Origin: Gnetum montanum | Taxonomy: Eukaryota > Streptophyta > Gnetopsida > Gnetales > Gnetaceae | Length of the DNA: 64,000 nucleotides | Direction of reading: 5' to 3' | Assembly: GCA_015680685.1 (NCBI GenBank) | Contig: MNCI01004078.1 | Coordinates: forward strand, 785,011 to 849,010 | Shown: positions 11,601 through 22,314 of the stretch, piece by piece | How positions within the stretch are numbered: position 1 is the stretch's first letter | Layout: every line of letters starts with the position of its first letter | The notes under the pieces: model-generated | Database searches by the model: none | What the model saw: the letters and a program-made list of their open reading frames with translations, nothing else | What the model was told of the DNA's origin: nothing | Made by a program: the position numbers and the translations under genes

Positions 11601-12759
11601 AGTCCATTCTTCATGTAACCACCCGAGATTCTGGCAATTCTGGAAAGAATCAGCATAATGGGTGGGGTACTCATGAATGTCAAAGGCAATCTGCCCCATT
11701 ACACCAGCACGTATGTTGCTAGTCGAGGTAAACGCCTTTATCGTCGTCTCGGTCCAGGTTAATGTATCATTATCACCTACTAACTTGTTCTCATGGATAA
11801 AGAACCTATATCATACGACGTATTTTTATCTTATGCTTTACAAATCCAGACAATAGATACATAATGACTATACCGCCAACAAAAACAACTTACCTGCCCG
11901 AATAATACACTGTGCCCGGTGGGTTCTGGAAGTAAGTCGAGACATGACGGGCCATGAACAAAGTGTTGTATGCATGATAACAGCTAAACCTGGCCATTTC
12001 CCAGATCCAACTTAAGTGCCTCAACCCTCTGGCACTAAGTTCGCGGTCCTGGGGACGACCAGTGTCGATAGCCCCGTCTGTCAAGAAAGCCAAGATTCCC
12101 TGCGTAGAACCCACTAACAGGTGTTCCAAAATGGTGCCAGCAATATCTCCCAACAGGTGTGACCATACAATAATGTTGTAGTTACGTAGTAAAAACTACA
12201 GAAACTCCAGTGCACCCTTTCGGAACCATATGGCCCTCCCATGCAACCGAGTCTGAGGGGGAGGAACATTAGGTACGATCAGGTTGATACAGCATAAAAC
12301 CCCGACTATATCTAAGACGATTAAGACGGGTTTTAACATTATACTGTACAAAGAAAATAACAAACACATTAACGTCTAGATTCAGATTTGCATGCTTAAA
12401 TTATAGAACATTTACAAATTACGCACTAGCTATACAGCCGAAATCGCCTAAACCCTTGTAAAAGTACAAGGTTTGTTCCTGACAGCGGCGATAGACGCAA
12501 TACTATGGTATAAACCCTCATTTTAACGCGAGGTCCATGGCCTAAAATTCTAATTTACGCAGAATGACGCAAAAAGAGTAAAGATCGCAAAGAAGAAGCA
12601 TATCAAAAAAAGCAACACAAACAAGCCAGGGATGGCCTACCGATTCAGGGGAGCCACATCCCTCACTTCGACCAAAGTCTGAGAAGCACGCTACAGACTC
12701 CCTTGTACCTCGTCTATCTTGGCCAACTTCACGTTCTTCCCTCTTACTTTCGGTGCCAT
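8688..12759 (-). pseudogene. Eight-exon antisense gene nested in element A, unknown product
   Basis: Exons on the minus strand: 12759-12641, 12343-11894, 11805-11531, 11410-10361, 10266-10087, 10016-9888, 9810-8994, 8921-8688. Donors include GTAAGT, GTAAGG, GTAAGTG, GTATGG and GTATGT; acceptors end in AG after pyrimidine-rich tracts. Phases match at junctions 1-6 (2,2,1,1,1,1); junction 7 is phase 0 after one frameshift in exon 7. Introns are 297, 88, 120, 94, 70, 77 and 72 bp. The product would be about 1,080 residues: start MAPKVRGKN, a large exon 4 with VNFDIDAQLFADLFGVPSD, FDWASYFAEGL and AFFIAYLWRFAEFLVIQRNG, a coiled-coil exon 7 (REKESLAKEVGDLKSRCEF) and an acidic tail ending at TAA 8,688. 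In-frame stops lie in exons 1, 2, 4 (two) and 7. I recognise no named family. Element B carries a homologue with matching exons. Confidence 0.85.
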
Positions 12760-12906
12760 TGTCGCAATTCTAATACCTTCACACTTGCACACTTTCACAC
12801 CTCTATGAGTAACACGCTGTAATCTTTCGCTCTTCCTTCTTCTCTCTGTAATAGCTGAGAATTCAGATTCGCAATAACCAACAGCCTGTTTTCAATAAGA
12901 ACTGCC

Positions 12907-12914
12907 TATTTATA
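12907..12914 (-). promoter_or_regulatory. TATA box of the element A antisense gene
   Basis: TATAAATAGGC on the minus strand, 155 bp upstream of the ATG at 12,759. The homologous gene in element B has TATATAAA 153 bp before its ATG. This is independent of the LTR promoter and would drive transcription toward gag-pro. Confidence 0.75.
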
Positions 12915-13186
12915 TGCGAAACTAACCGACTTGATGCCCAATTAAAACAGGACTTTCCTAAATTCTGGTATCAGTATAATATGGAACCCAAAAATCAAGG
13001 CATTAATGCGGCTGATATCGCATGCGCCACTGTCTGAAATGACGTTAAACTACCACACCCTATCGCCTCGTAATCGGGTAACATTAATGAAAGGTTGTTC
13101 ACAATATTTAAAATTCAGTTAGCTTTTCACGCTCAACAACACCACATCATGCTTTCTCCTAATCATTTATGCACTTGGCGATTTTG

Positions 13187-13189
13187 CAG
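13187..13189 (+). other. Probable sense splice acceptor before the RT region of element A
   Basis: CGATTTTGCAG ends at 13,189, and an open frame starts at once (GGWQMDATF). Element E has AACATGTAG ending at 48,991 at the same protein position (VQNMDTLE). Ogre elements are known to splice out an intron between pro and reverse transcriptase, and this acceptor fits that. The donor is unassigned; it should lie near the end of pro at about 8,100. Confidence 0.6.
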
Positions 13190-13621
13190 GGCGGTTGGCA
13201 AATGGACGCAACTTTTTTAGCACCCCTGACTCTAACAGGTCCCTATGGGAGAGTAGTTAGGCAATTCGATTTTACACTAGTAGAAACTCCCCTTTTCCTC
13301 GATGACGTAACCATAGCCACGTTGGAAACGTCTTTAGAATGGCCAGAACAATCGACGCGCACGCTAGACCTGGAGGCTGGAGACATAATTGAAGACCCCC
13401 TCAGCGAGGTTTCTATCGTTACGCATAAGGGTGAGTCCAAAACTCTTAAGGTTAGTTCTCTACTAGACCAGAAAATGCATGACTCTATAAAACAGGTCCT
13501 CCAAGATAACATCACGGTATTTGCATGGTCATACGAAGACATGCCAGGACTAGATCCTAGGTTAATTCAACATGACATAATCTTAGACCCGCATATCAAA
13601 GCAATTAGGCAAAAAGCACAA
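13190..13621 (+). pseudogene. pol: pol segment between protease and RT, cut off by the 3' LTR
   Basis: Open from the acceptor: LTLTGPYGRVVRQFDF, then DLEAGDIIEDPLSEV, LLDQKMHDSIKQVLQDN, VFAWSYEDMPGLDPRLIQHD and IKAIRQKAQ. This is the lead-in to Ty3/gypsy reverse transcriptase, where DMPGxD and IxxIRQK are standard. The frame then runs straight into LTR sequence at 13,622, so all RT palm motifs, RNase H and integrase are absent. Element E shows the same segment followed by the RT domain. Confidence 0.85.
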
Positions 13622-14914
13622 GCATATTCGGTTAAGTCTTTTGCTCAGGGCCAAAGTTTACGCTCTGTTACGGAGAGCAGCGTAACGAGCTTCAAAGAAA
13701 ATAAAGTTAGAGTACAAGGAAGAGCTGCAGACTAATTTCTTTTCTTTGCAGATTAGTCGCTTTACGCTTATTACGCTACGTAGCGTGGGCAAGCGTAATT
13801 CGTTATAAAGTTGACCATCTCTACGCTCTATTACGCTCTGCGGTGTAAATAAGCGTAAAACAGCTGGCATCAACTACTCTCATGCTCTATTATGCTCTGC
13901 CATGCGACGCAGCGTAAACAAGTGTAATGCAGCGTAAATTCGGCTAAAGCAGTTACGCATCTACTATACACACGCACAATACGCTGATGAGCGTATTGTG
14001 CGTAATCGTGAAGCAGCTTTGGCAAAAAATTTTGACAGCGTACATTGCCCCTTCTCTCGGAAATGTGACGCAACATGGCCGGTTTCAACACAAAGTTTAC
14101 CGAGTCAACGGTATTTTGAAGGTTCGAGACACGTGTCGTCAGGGCCATGCTTTCTCCATATGTTGTCGAACTTATAAATACTCCAGTTGGCGAAGAAACG
14201 GGAAACCCGGGTAGCATCTGTAATTTTTGGCAGCATCACCTTTTAGCAGAGACAAAAGACATTTTGCTTGAGCATTTTTGCAGCGGGAGCGATCAATCCT
14301 TTGGCGAAAACACAACTCTCTCCATTGGCGATCATTGGCAGCTTTGAGCAGAGACTACCGAAGGCAAAAAGAGCAAATCAGAGATTGAGAGATTATCTGG
14401 TGCGGTTTGTAAGGTTCATTGATCAGAAACATTTGATCAATAGACGTCAGAGCTTGACCTTCCTTGCATCCCATCTTTGTCTTACGAGGTAGATCGAACT
14501 CTATTCTGTACTCCTTGTTGAACAGTTTTCTTGTTATTTTGTGTATGCTTCGCACAAGATAAGCGGAGCTTTTCCATTGGAAATTTGTATGCAATAGACC
14601 CAGTTTTCGGGTTAAAGTATAGATCTTGGAATTACGCATTGTCCTTAAATTTGATCCTTCCTGTCGTGTTTACGTTGTTGTTATCCACATTGTTTTCTTC
14701 TCCTTTGGCGATTCACCGAATCAGATAATTCCACGGGATATCTACAATATTCGTCGATTTACTGATTGAGTAAGTCCCTGTCTGATCGACAAGGCCGTTC
14801 AGGGCACCGCGGATTCGTTTCCTCCAGCACGGCCCTCACACAGATCCGTGGTTAAGACTGTGTACATGGATTTTTGTTTGGTATTTCCAGCTACCAACAT
14901 TTTCTGTCATTACA
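13622..14914 (+). repeat. 3' LTR of element A, lacking its first 281 bp
   Basis: GCATATTCGGTTAAG at 13,622 corresponds to 2,968 inside the 5' LTR; homology then continues to the shared end CATTACA at 14,914. The missing part is the start of U3, together with the polypurine tract and the rest of pol. It keeps the TATA box at 14,173-14,180. Confidence 0.92.
13972..14003. repeat. LTR hairpin, perfect 14-bp stem (3' copy)
   Basis: ACGCACAATACGCT, loop GATG, AGCGTATTGTGCGT. All 14 pairs are Watson-Crick. It matches the slightly weaker copy in the 5' LTR. Confidence 0.92.
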
Positions 14915-14919
14915 GATCT

Positions 14920-15132
14920 TGGGTTTAAATTGAAGGAACCAAGAGCTATGTAAGTGAGTCCTCCCCAAAGTAGGCTGATAACTAAAAATCCCCTTACATA
15001 ACCACATCATAAGGAGTCCATAAGAACTTTGGATATTGAATGATGATCTAGGTTAAATACCATACTCTTATAATCAATTGTCTTAGGATAATGTAGTCTA
15101 CAAATTGAAAATGATCAGATGACCATGGTACG
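14920..15132. other. Short spacer between elements A and C
   Basis: About 210 bp, right flank of A and left flank of C. I see no motif or frame in it. Confidence 0.5.
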
Positions 15133-15974
15133 TGATGAACCGCAATATTGGTGCCATGATATTGCATCCGCAATATCGGAGCCTACCATGCGATGTCGGA
15201 TACCCGATATTGGGACTTGCCTCCTTGCCTATAAATAAGAGGCAGGCGCACTTGGTTTGGTAATTAGATAGTTAGTCCCTTAGCCAGACTCTTGCCTTTT
15301 CTTCGTTTCAAGGTTAGAATTATTTCTGTATGCTTGCAGTAGGAGTCATCAAGTGAACAGATCTTTATTCGAGCATTGTGTACCTAAGCACACCTTGTGT
15401 ACAGCAATAAAGATGAACTTTATGATAAACCTTGTAGCATCTAGAATAGATTAATTAGTGTTAATTGATATTATTAAATGCTTTCCTAGTTAATTAATGT
15501 TCTGTCTCCCTCTCTCTCGCTCTCTCTCCCTACAATTCTCCTAAAGTAAATGCACCCAGTACGATCACTTCAAGCATGCGTGTAACACTTGGTAATCCAG
15601 TAACGATTAGCATTTGGTAATCCCAATAGTGTTGCACTGGTTCAAGATGTGTACGGTAAGTGAGAATAGATATTAGTGTTAGGATTAGTTAAAGCCTAGT
15701 TAATCAATAGTTAAGTTAAATTAGCCACTTAGTTATCTCTCTCTCATCCCTTATTAGCAGTAGGATATAAAAACATAAAAGCTATAAAAATCATATGCCT
15801 CAAGCTTACTTAACCATACAATCGTGACATACAACTAAGTTTGGGAAGACAAAAATCAACCAACCCATCCTTGTTCCACAAGGGTGCATAAGTACTTAGT
15901 CCTTGGAATTCGACCAGACCATGCGTGAAATGCTCGTATTCGTATGGTTGGGCGTAGGGGTACCTCGCCACTCA
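15133..15974 (+). repeat. 5' LTR of element C
   Basis: Opens TGATGAACCGC and closes GCCACTCA, followed by the primer binding site. TATAAATA at 15,230-15,237 and AATAAA at 15,406-15,411 are about 170 bp apart and would bound a short R region. A CT-rich microsatellite lies near 15,500-15,535. Its U3 has decayed GATATC-like palindromes that are clearer in the 3' copy. Confidence 0.92.
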
Positions 15975-15978
15975 TCAT

Positions 15979-15996
15979 TGGTGACATTGCCAGGGA
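15979..15996 (+). other. Primer binding site of element C
   Basis: TGGTGACATTGCCAGGGA begins four bases after the LTR. It resembles the tRNA-Asp type site of Athila elements (TGGCGCCGTTGCCGGGGA) with changes in the middle. Confidence 0.65.
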
Positions 15997-16101
15997 CTTA
16001 GTTTTTTGTGCGCTAATTAGAACTTAGGAAATCATTCACATCATTTAGGGTTGGTTGAGAAAATAATAAACAAGAATACATTGCACACTGAACAGACAAG
16101 T

Positions 16102-18000
16102 ATGTCTCCTTCTTCATATGAAAGCACTTCACTGCCTAGGTCTGAAACAGGAAACAATTGACGATGTAATACACATGATGTTGATCCGCCAGTCCCTCAA
16201 TAAGTTCAAGTGGTATATATTCATCCTGATGAGTATATACCAGACTTCACCTTTATCCTCCATCAAGATGAACAACTACATTGGCAGGACTTAGAAGGTA
16301 ATGTAGTGTTACCTCCTGATCGTTCAGTACCAAGCATGCTTCTTCATGCTCTCACACGAATTGGCATGCTATACTTAGATGCAGAATACATTGTGTAAGA
16401 CCATGAATCGAGAGAATACCATCCCATGGAGGTACAATGTCAAAGGGACTTGCAATAGGAGAGACATCATAGGTCTTTGAAGGGTAAGTGGTCCCAGGAT
16501 GTCTCGCATGTCTTAAGCGAAAATAAGGGTGGTGAACCTACCTCAGGCAGTCACCCACATAATGATGTTCCTTCCCTTAACTTTGGCCAAGGGGTTGTGT
16601 ATCAAAACCTTCATTCCACTATTCATAACCCAGGTTCTAATACCCACAGGCACAAAGGATCCAAAAAAGAGACACGAACACATGATAAAGATGGACATTC
16701 TGATCGTAATCATGATCGAGGCCGAGACTGCTGAAGAGAAGGTAGTAAACACCATCATGGTGACGGTTCTCCTTCTTCTTCACCTTCATCATCCCCTTCA
16801 TCCTCTCCTTCAGTATCTGGATGTAGTCATAGAGAAAAATACCATGGGGATGGAGGTAGGCAAAGTGGAAGTCATAAGCGAAACAACCAGGAAAGGGGAC
16901 AAGCGCACTCTAAGGAATCACAACATAGAAGAAGGGAGAGTAGGGAATAATGTAGGCATCATAGACACCATGGACAAGATGATCATGATGAACCCCTACT
17001 CACTACTTGAAGTATGTTAGACATAACTGAGGCTATTAGAATTCCAACAAGGCACCAGAAAGATAGTAGGATTAAGAGATTAGATATGAAAAATATCCCA
17101 TGATTTGAAGGGGGATACAACACTGATCCTCAGAATCACTTACAAGAATTCCATGATGCATGTACCTCACAAAACATAGAGAACGAATGAAAAAAGCTTA
17201 AGTTGTTCCCGCGAACACTAGTTAAAGAAGCAGAAAGTTGATACCGGTCCTTAGAATCGGAATCCATTCGTAGGGGAGTACCATGTTAGAATTATTCAAC
17301 GATAAATATCAAACATACTCTCGAGTGTCCAGCCTACGAAATCAAATCCAAGGTTGGAAACAAGGAGGACATGAACCCTTGGATGCTGCCATGGACCAAT
17401 ACTATGCACTGCTACATCGTTGTCCTGGCCATGGTTATTCGCAAATGGATCAACTACACCATCTTGTGGATGGGCTTAGGCATAAAACGAGAAGAACCCT
17501 TGGGACTTAGGCGCAAGGAAGATTATCCAAGCTTAGGTCCCATCAAATCCAAAGACTATGGGAGCAAGTTGCTAAGGAAGAAGGTGAGCTATGGAAGAGA
17601 GAAAGTGCAGAAGAGCATAACCAAGATCCTTCCCTCTAGAAGAGGGGAGTAAGATTTTGTGAGGATGAAGAAGAGTCACTCCTTGAAGAGATGGTGAATA
17701 GGAAAACATTTCCTATCCAAAAGTTGACATAAGAAGTATCGACAAAGGTAGACCAAATGTGGGATTCCCTAGACAATAGATTTCAATCTGTTCTTAAAAT
17801 AGTAGAGGAGTCTAGAGAGTAAGGTAGTGATTACGAAAAAAGAAAAAAGAGAGAAGCTAAACATGCATGTAGTAAGGGTAAGGGAAAATATGCCATCATT
17901 GAAAAGGTTGTGGAGTCGAAAATAGACAATGATAGTGGATGCGAGATAAGTCAATATGACAATCCTAAGGGATGTTGCCCTATAATCTCACATCTGTAGG
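16102..18000 (+). pseudogene. gag: gag of element C, heavily broken
   Basis: The first ATG after the leader is at 16,102, but that frame stops within 20 codons. 16,210-16,398 is one open piece (YIPDFTFILHQDEQLHWQDL). 16,477 onward is His/Ser/Arg-rich. The gag core is near 17,100-17,510: HLQEFHDACTSQNIENE, ESWYRSLESESIRRG, then after a frameshift LFNDKYQTYSRVSSLRNQIQ and HRCPGHGYSQMDQLHHLVDG, the usual capsid pattern (WY-x-L, cPgHG). A Lys-rich tail continues to about 18,000. At least two frameshifts and several stops are present. Confidence 0.75.
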
Positions 18001-18686
18001 AGTTTGGGATGTATGCACTTAATCCACGATTGAACAAACGGCAAGCACCCTGAAGGTTACCTTATCCTCAAGGTAACCCAAGACAATTTCACCAACCCTT
18101 AACGTATTATCCCAGTGGAACTCCACCACAACCGATTGATAAATATCAATAGTGGAAATACCCACAATCATGGGGAATGCCACCACCAAGGCAATAATAT
18201 CCTTACTAGCAACCTGACCCATATGGATATTACGTGCAGTAGCCAATCTCTCCACGTGACTCTATTGGTCATGGTACTCCTCAACCTCACTACCAAGCTC
18301 GTGAGTATTATAGGACTCCTTCTCCTAGGGGTGATGTTCCACAAACATACCATCCTTCTCATTCGACTGCATCTCTTCCACCAATAGCTCCATTACCACT
18401 GGATCCAGCTATGTAGGGTGAAATCCCTACCCAGTCGCAACAACGTCACACCACAAATGCTATTAAGTCTCAACCTACTGTTGGTTCCAACAACCACATG
18501 AAGAAAAGACCTTTCTTTATAACCAATAGTCCAACCAAGCCCTTGCAATCACAACCAGCTAATTCCTTAGACACCTCAGTATCAATCAAAACTTTAGAGC
18601 CTCCTTCAACTCAACCACCACACTCAACACATACGGTTATGCTAACACATGTTATCACTAATTAGATCAAAGCTAGCCATCTTCCT

Positions 18687-18998
18687 ATGAAATTATTTGA
18701 TCCTGGGAGTCCTCTGATATACTTACAAATCGTTGGAAATGAATCATGCAAGGCTCTTTTGGATTCAGGTTTCGGTGTCAACTTGATTTCTCAAGAAATG
18801 TACAAGGCCTTGAACCTACCTCCATTGAAAAAGAGCAACATTCGTTTAGAGTTGGCCGACGAGTCCATCACTTTCCCATTGGAAGTAGTGGAGGAGATTA
18901 TTACCACTATTTGTGGATGGTCATACCCAGCTAATTTCCTAGTGATTCAGGTAAACAATGATAAGGAGGACTTCCCAATCATAACGGGAAGAGCATGA
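18687..18998 (+). pseudogene. pro: Aspartic protease of element C
   Basis: Catalytic triad DSG in ALLDSGFGVNLISQEMYKAL, followed by RLELADESITFPLEVVEEI, ANFLVIQVNNDKEDFPI and ITGRA (family ILGRPF/W). The domain is complete over about 100 residues, but the frame stops right after ITGRA. The LADxSxxxPxGxxED-like segment is characteristic of Athila proteases. The 700 bp before it is the broken gag tail, Pro/Thr-rich near 18,400-18,650. Confidence 0.85.
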
Positions 18999-19671
18999 CT
19001 AAGCACTGTTGACGCATGCCTAGGAATCCGTGATCTTTCCTTGGAAATATCAAAGGAAAACACATTTGGAAATATTGAGAAGAAGAAAGTTCTATGCATC
19101 ACATACAATGACACAAGGTGTAATTATGTGCTCAGGTCATGGGTTGTGCAAAGTTTAACATTTCCTGCATGCAATCAGTGTGCACAAGTGATCAACATAC
19201 AAAGATGCCTGTATGTAGTAGCCATACAATAGGAAGGCACCCAGTGGCTAATAGCTGATCAAGAAAGTAGTTTAATCATATGCATGGAACTAACTGAGGG
19301 TTTGACTTGTGCTTACATTGATAGTATAGAGGCATTAGAGCAAGTCCACCGCCAACTTCCAAGTCTTAACCTCGAAAATATCAACTGGGGGAAGTTGGAA
19401 ATCCTTGAGAAATTTAAGAAGGAGCCCCTCGAGCTAAAATCATTGTTCATGGGTATGGAATACACGTTCCTTAAAAATGGAAAACTAGTAATCATTAATG
19501 CCAAGCTTGCTCTGCAAAAAGAAAAAAGAGAGACTGCTGAAAGTGATAAATAGATGGTTGAAAGCCTTCGTTTGGTCATATCTTGAATTAACTGGAATAG
19601 ATCCTAGGATATGCCAACATAGGATTTACACCAACCCCTCCATGAAGCCTCAAAGGCAATCGTAGAGGCGT

Positions 19672-20480
19672 TTGAACCCAAAGCTGAAGCAAGTAGTCAA
19701 GGAAGAAATCGAACAGCTTCTCAAGGTTGGGTTCATATACCCCATTGTTGATAGCGAATGGGTTAGCCCCTTAGTTATTGTGCCTAAAAAGGAAGGCAAA
19801 TGGAGGATATGCATAGATTTTAGGCTACTAAATATGGTAACATTCAAGGATCACTTTTCATTTTCATTTGTTGACCAAGTCTTAGATACCATCACAGGGC
19901 ATCGCTATTACAGTTTTCTGGATGGATATAGTGGATATAACCAAATACAAATAGCCCTAGAAGACCAAGCCAAGACTACATTCATCAGTCCTTGGGGAAT
20001 GTTTGCATATAAACAGATACCGTTTGGCTTATGCAATGCCCCTGCAACATTTCAACAACTAGTTCTAAGCATATTCTAGTAGCAAATAGGGAATGGCATG
20101 GAGGTCTTATGGATGACTTCTCCACTTATGGAGTAAACTTTGATTAAGCCTTGGACTGGTTAGAGCAAGTATTTAAAAGATGTGTAGAAACCAATTTGAG
20201 GCTCAACTGGCAAAAAATCCATTTAATGGTCCAAGAGGATGTAGTACTAGGGCACAAAATCTCACACACAGGGATAGAGGTAGACCTCGAGAAAATCAAA
20301 GTTATCCAAGGAATTACCCATCAACTGGAAACTGTCAAAGATATTCAGTCATTTCTTGGACACACTGGCTACTATAGGAGATTTATTGAGAACTTTTCAA
20401 AGGTTGCCAAACCATTGGTGGAATTAACGAAAAAGGACATGCCTTTCAAATGGACCAAGGAATGCGAACTAGCTTTCTAA
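19672..20480 (+). pseudogene. pol: Reverse transcriptase of element C
   Basis: 19,672-20,079 holds WVSPLVIVPKKEGKWRICID, SFLDGYSGYNQIQIA (catalytic D in FLDG) and PFGLCNAPATFQ. A one-base shift near 20,085 moves to the frame with LMDDFSTYG at about 20,109-20,135, the F/Y-MDD catalytic box. 20,151-20,480 continues with VLGHKISHTGIEVDLEKI, IQSFLGHTGYYRRFI and the thumb-like end. All polymerase motifs can be read but not in one frame, so the copy is inactive. Confidence 0.9.
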
Positions 20481-20499
20481 ACTCTAAAATAGAAGCTAG

Positions 20500-21041
20500 T
20501 AGAAACACCCATTCTACAAGCTCCTGACTGGTCCAAACCATTTCATATTATGACTAATGCATCCAACTATGCCTTATGAGCCGTACTTATACAGTTAGAT
20601 GACTAGAAGCATCCTTATTACATCCACTGTGCAAGTAGAAGTATTGCTGGCGCACAACTTAACTACACTACCATAGAGAACGAATTAATGGTTGTAGTGT
20701 TTGCACTAGAAAAGTTTAGACACTATGTATTGGGATATAAATTATATATACATACAGATCATAGTGCAATAAGGTTCCTCATAAATAAGCCAATGGTAAG
20801 CCCTTGTATCATACGATGGCTTGTAATCTTACAAGAGTTCAATCTTATGATGATCGATCGTAAAGGCACCGAGAACGTAGTTGTTGATCATCTATCTCAG
20901 TTGCGATGGGATAACAAAGAGGATGAGTGTTCAATTTCTAATTATTTCCCTGATGAATTCCTCTTTGCTGGTGTAGTGAATAATCAATCACCCATGGAGA
21001 CAAACTGGTACAGTAGCATTCTTACCTATCTCCTCACCTAA
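20500..21041 (+). pseudogene. pol: RNase H of element C
   Basis: Follows the RT without a gap. MTNASNYAL at about 20,550 is the first catalytic motif, where the family has xDAS; the Asp codon is now Asn (AAT, 20,556-20,558). ASRSIAGAQLNYTTIENELM carries the catalytic Glu, and HTDHSAIRFLINK the later Asp. The frame 20,688-21,041 ends in the linker toward integrase. Stops occur near 20,578, 20,602 and 20,480. Confidence 0.85.
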
Positions 21042-22314
21042 CAAATACCACAAGAGTTAAACCTTAAGAAGAAACAATAGTTTCTTCATCGAGCCAAGTA
21101 CTTTATCGAGATCAATGGGCAACTTTACAAAGTGTGTCCTGATGGCTTGGTTCGATGGTGTGTTCTTGATATAGATCAACTATGAGTTCTCCAAGACACC
21201 CATGAGGGTCCTTGTGGGGGTCATTATGCTGGGAGACAAACAACCATCAAGATCTTGCTTGCAGGATACTATTGGACTACATTTTTTCTAGATGCCCATC
21301 AATTCATCCAATCTTGTGAGCGCTATCAATGTGATGGGGGAATGATTGCTAGAATGGAGGGTTCGCAATAATGGATCCAACCATTAGAACCCTTCGACAT
21401 TTGGGTAATTGATTTTATGGGGCCAATTACACTAATGTCCAATGAAAAAGCTTATATTATTGTTGTTGTTGATTACCTAACAAAATGGGCTGAAGTAGCT
21501 ACTATTAAGGATTGTACATCATCTATAGTTGCACAATTTGTTCAACAACAAATCATAAACAAGTTTGGTGTGCCTCGTGCACTTATTTGAGACAATGGTA
21601 CCCACTTCACAAGTGCAACTTTTCGAAAAATCAAAATTAATGCAATGCTTAGGGGTTGAACATAAAGTGATAACACCATACCACCCCCAAGCGAAAAATC
21701 AAGCTGAAGTCACTAACAAGGAGATTACGAAAATATTGACAAGAACTATTAGCAAGTTTAGGCAAGACTGGAATACTAAACTGAATGATGCTCTTTGGGC
21801 ATACCGCTCCACATGGAACCTTTCTACAAGCTATTATTCCTATGAGTTAGTGTATGGTAAATTACCAACGCTTCCCATTCAAACTGAGCTCCATACACTA
21901 TCCACGACATGTGACCTTAACCTTGACCTTGATCTAGCATAGAAACAACGGTTGGTAACCCTTAACTTGCTAGATGAAAATGGACTAGTTGCCCTGTCAT
22001 CTAACGAATTGCACAAGGCATTCAATAAACAACGTCATGACCTAAGGATTAGGAAAGTTAAATATCAACTGGGAGATAAGGTTCTCTACTAGAACCCCAC
22101 ACATGTGCCACAACGTACTAAATTTCAAACATTGTGGAAAGGACCTTATATTATTTATGCAACTTTTCCTTCAGGGGCCATGATAATATACAAACTTGAG
22201 TGCCCGAACAAGAAACTATTGGTCAACGTGCAACAAACCAAACCTTTCCATGAGCTTAGGATAGCCAGTACACATGCTACCTTTATTGATGGACAACCTT
22301 GCTCACTATTTTAA
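21042..22314 (+). pseudogene. pol: Integrase of element C
   Basis: The HHCC zinc domain is visible at 21,200-21,345 (GGHYAGRQTTIKILLAGYYW then SCERYQC). The catalytic core follows: FDIWVIDFMGPITL (first D), DNGTHFTSATF (second D, after a stop), then frame 21,565-21,942 with ITPYHPQAKNQAEVTNKEI (the Glu region) and LWAYRS. The C-terminal domain is at 22,105-22,314 (KFQTLWKGPYIIYATFPSGA). A frameshift near 21,590 and several stops break it. The same protein, more decayed, is at 26,175-25,270 on the other strand. Confidence 0.88.

Larger units (their letters stand above)
2687..14914 (+). mobile_element. Element A: Tat/Ogre-like Ty3/gypsy retrotransposon carrying an antisense gene
   Basis: Order on the + strand: 5' LTR (2,687-4,259), primer binding site, gag, protease, a roughly 5-kb interval holding an eight-exon gene on the minus strand, a splice acceptor, the pol segment leading into reverse transcriptase, then a 3' LTR lacking its first 281 bp. 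Reverse transcriptase proper, RNase H and integrase are missing. The gag (motif WYRALPR), the Tat-type zinc knuckle followed by LKDDIQRMI, and the protease (HVDDGAATN, LILGRSWL) indicate the Tat/Ogre branch. The outer ends and duplication are intact, so the deletion happened after insertion. Frames carry several stops, so the copy is not autonomous. Confidence 0.9.
2682..14919. repeat. Target site duplication GATCT flanking element A
   Basis: GATCT at 2,682-2,686 lies directly before the TG that opens the 5' LTR, and GATCT at 14,915-14,919 lies directly after the CA that closes the 3' LTR. A 5-bp duplication is what Ty3/gypsy integrases make. It fixes both outer ends of the element and shows that they belong to one insertion. 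Confidence 0.93.

Noticed and set aside
8688-12759. Reading the antisense gene as an ordinary host gene into which an element inserted
   Set aside because: The same gene sits at the same place and orientation in two diverged elements, and A is one insertion with a perfect duplication around the whole.
13169-13735. The 188-codon + strand frame as one protein
   Set aside because: Its last third is translated LTR; the real pol segment ends at 13,621.
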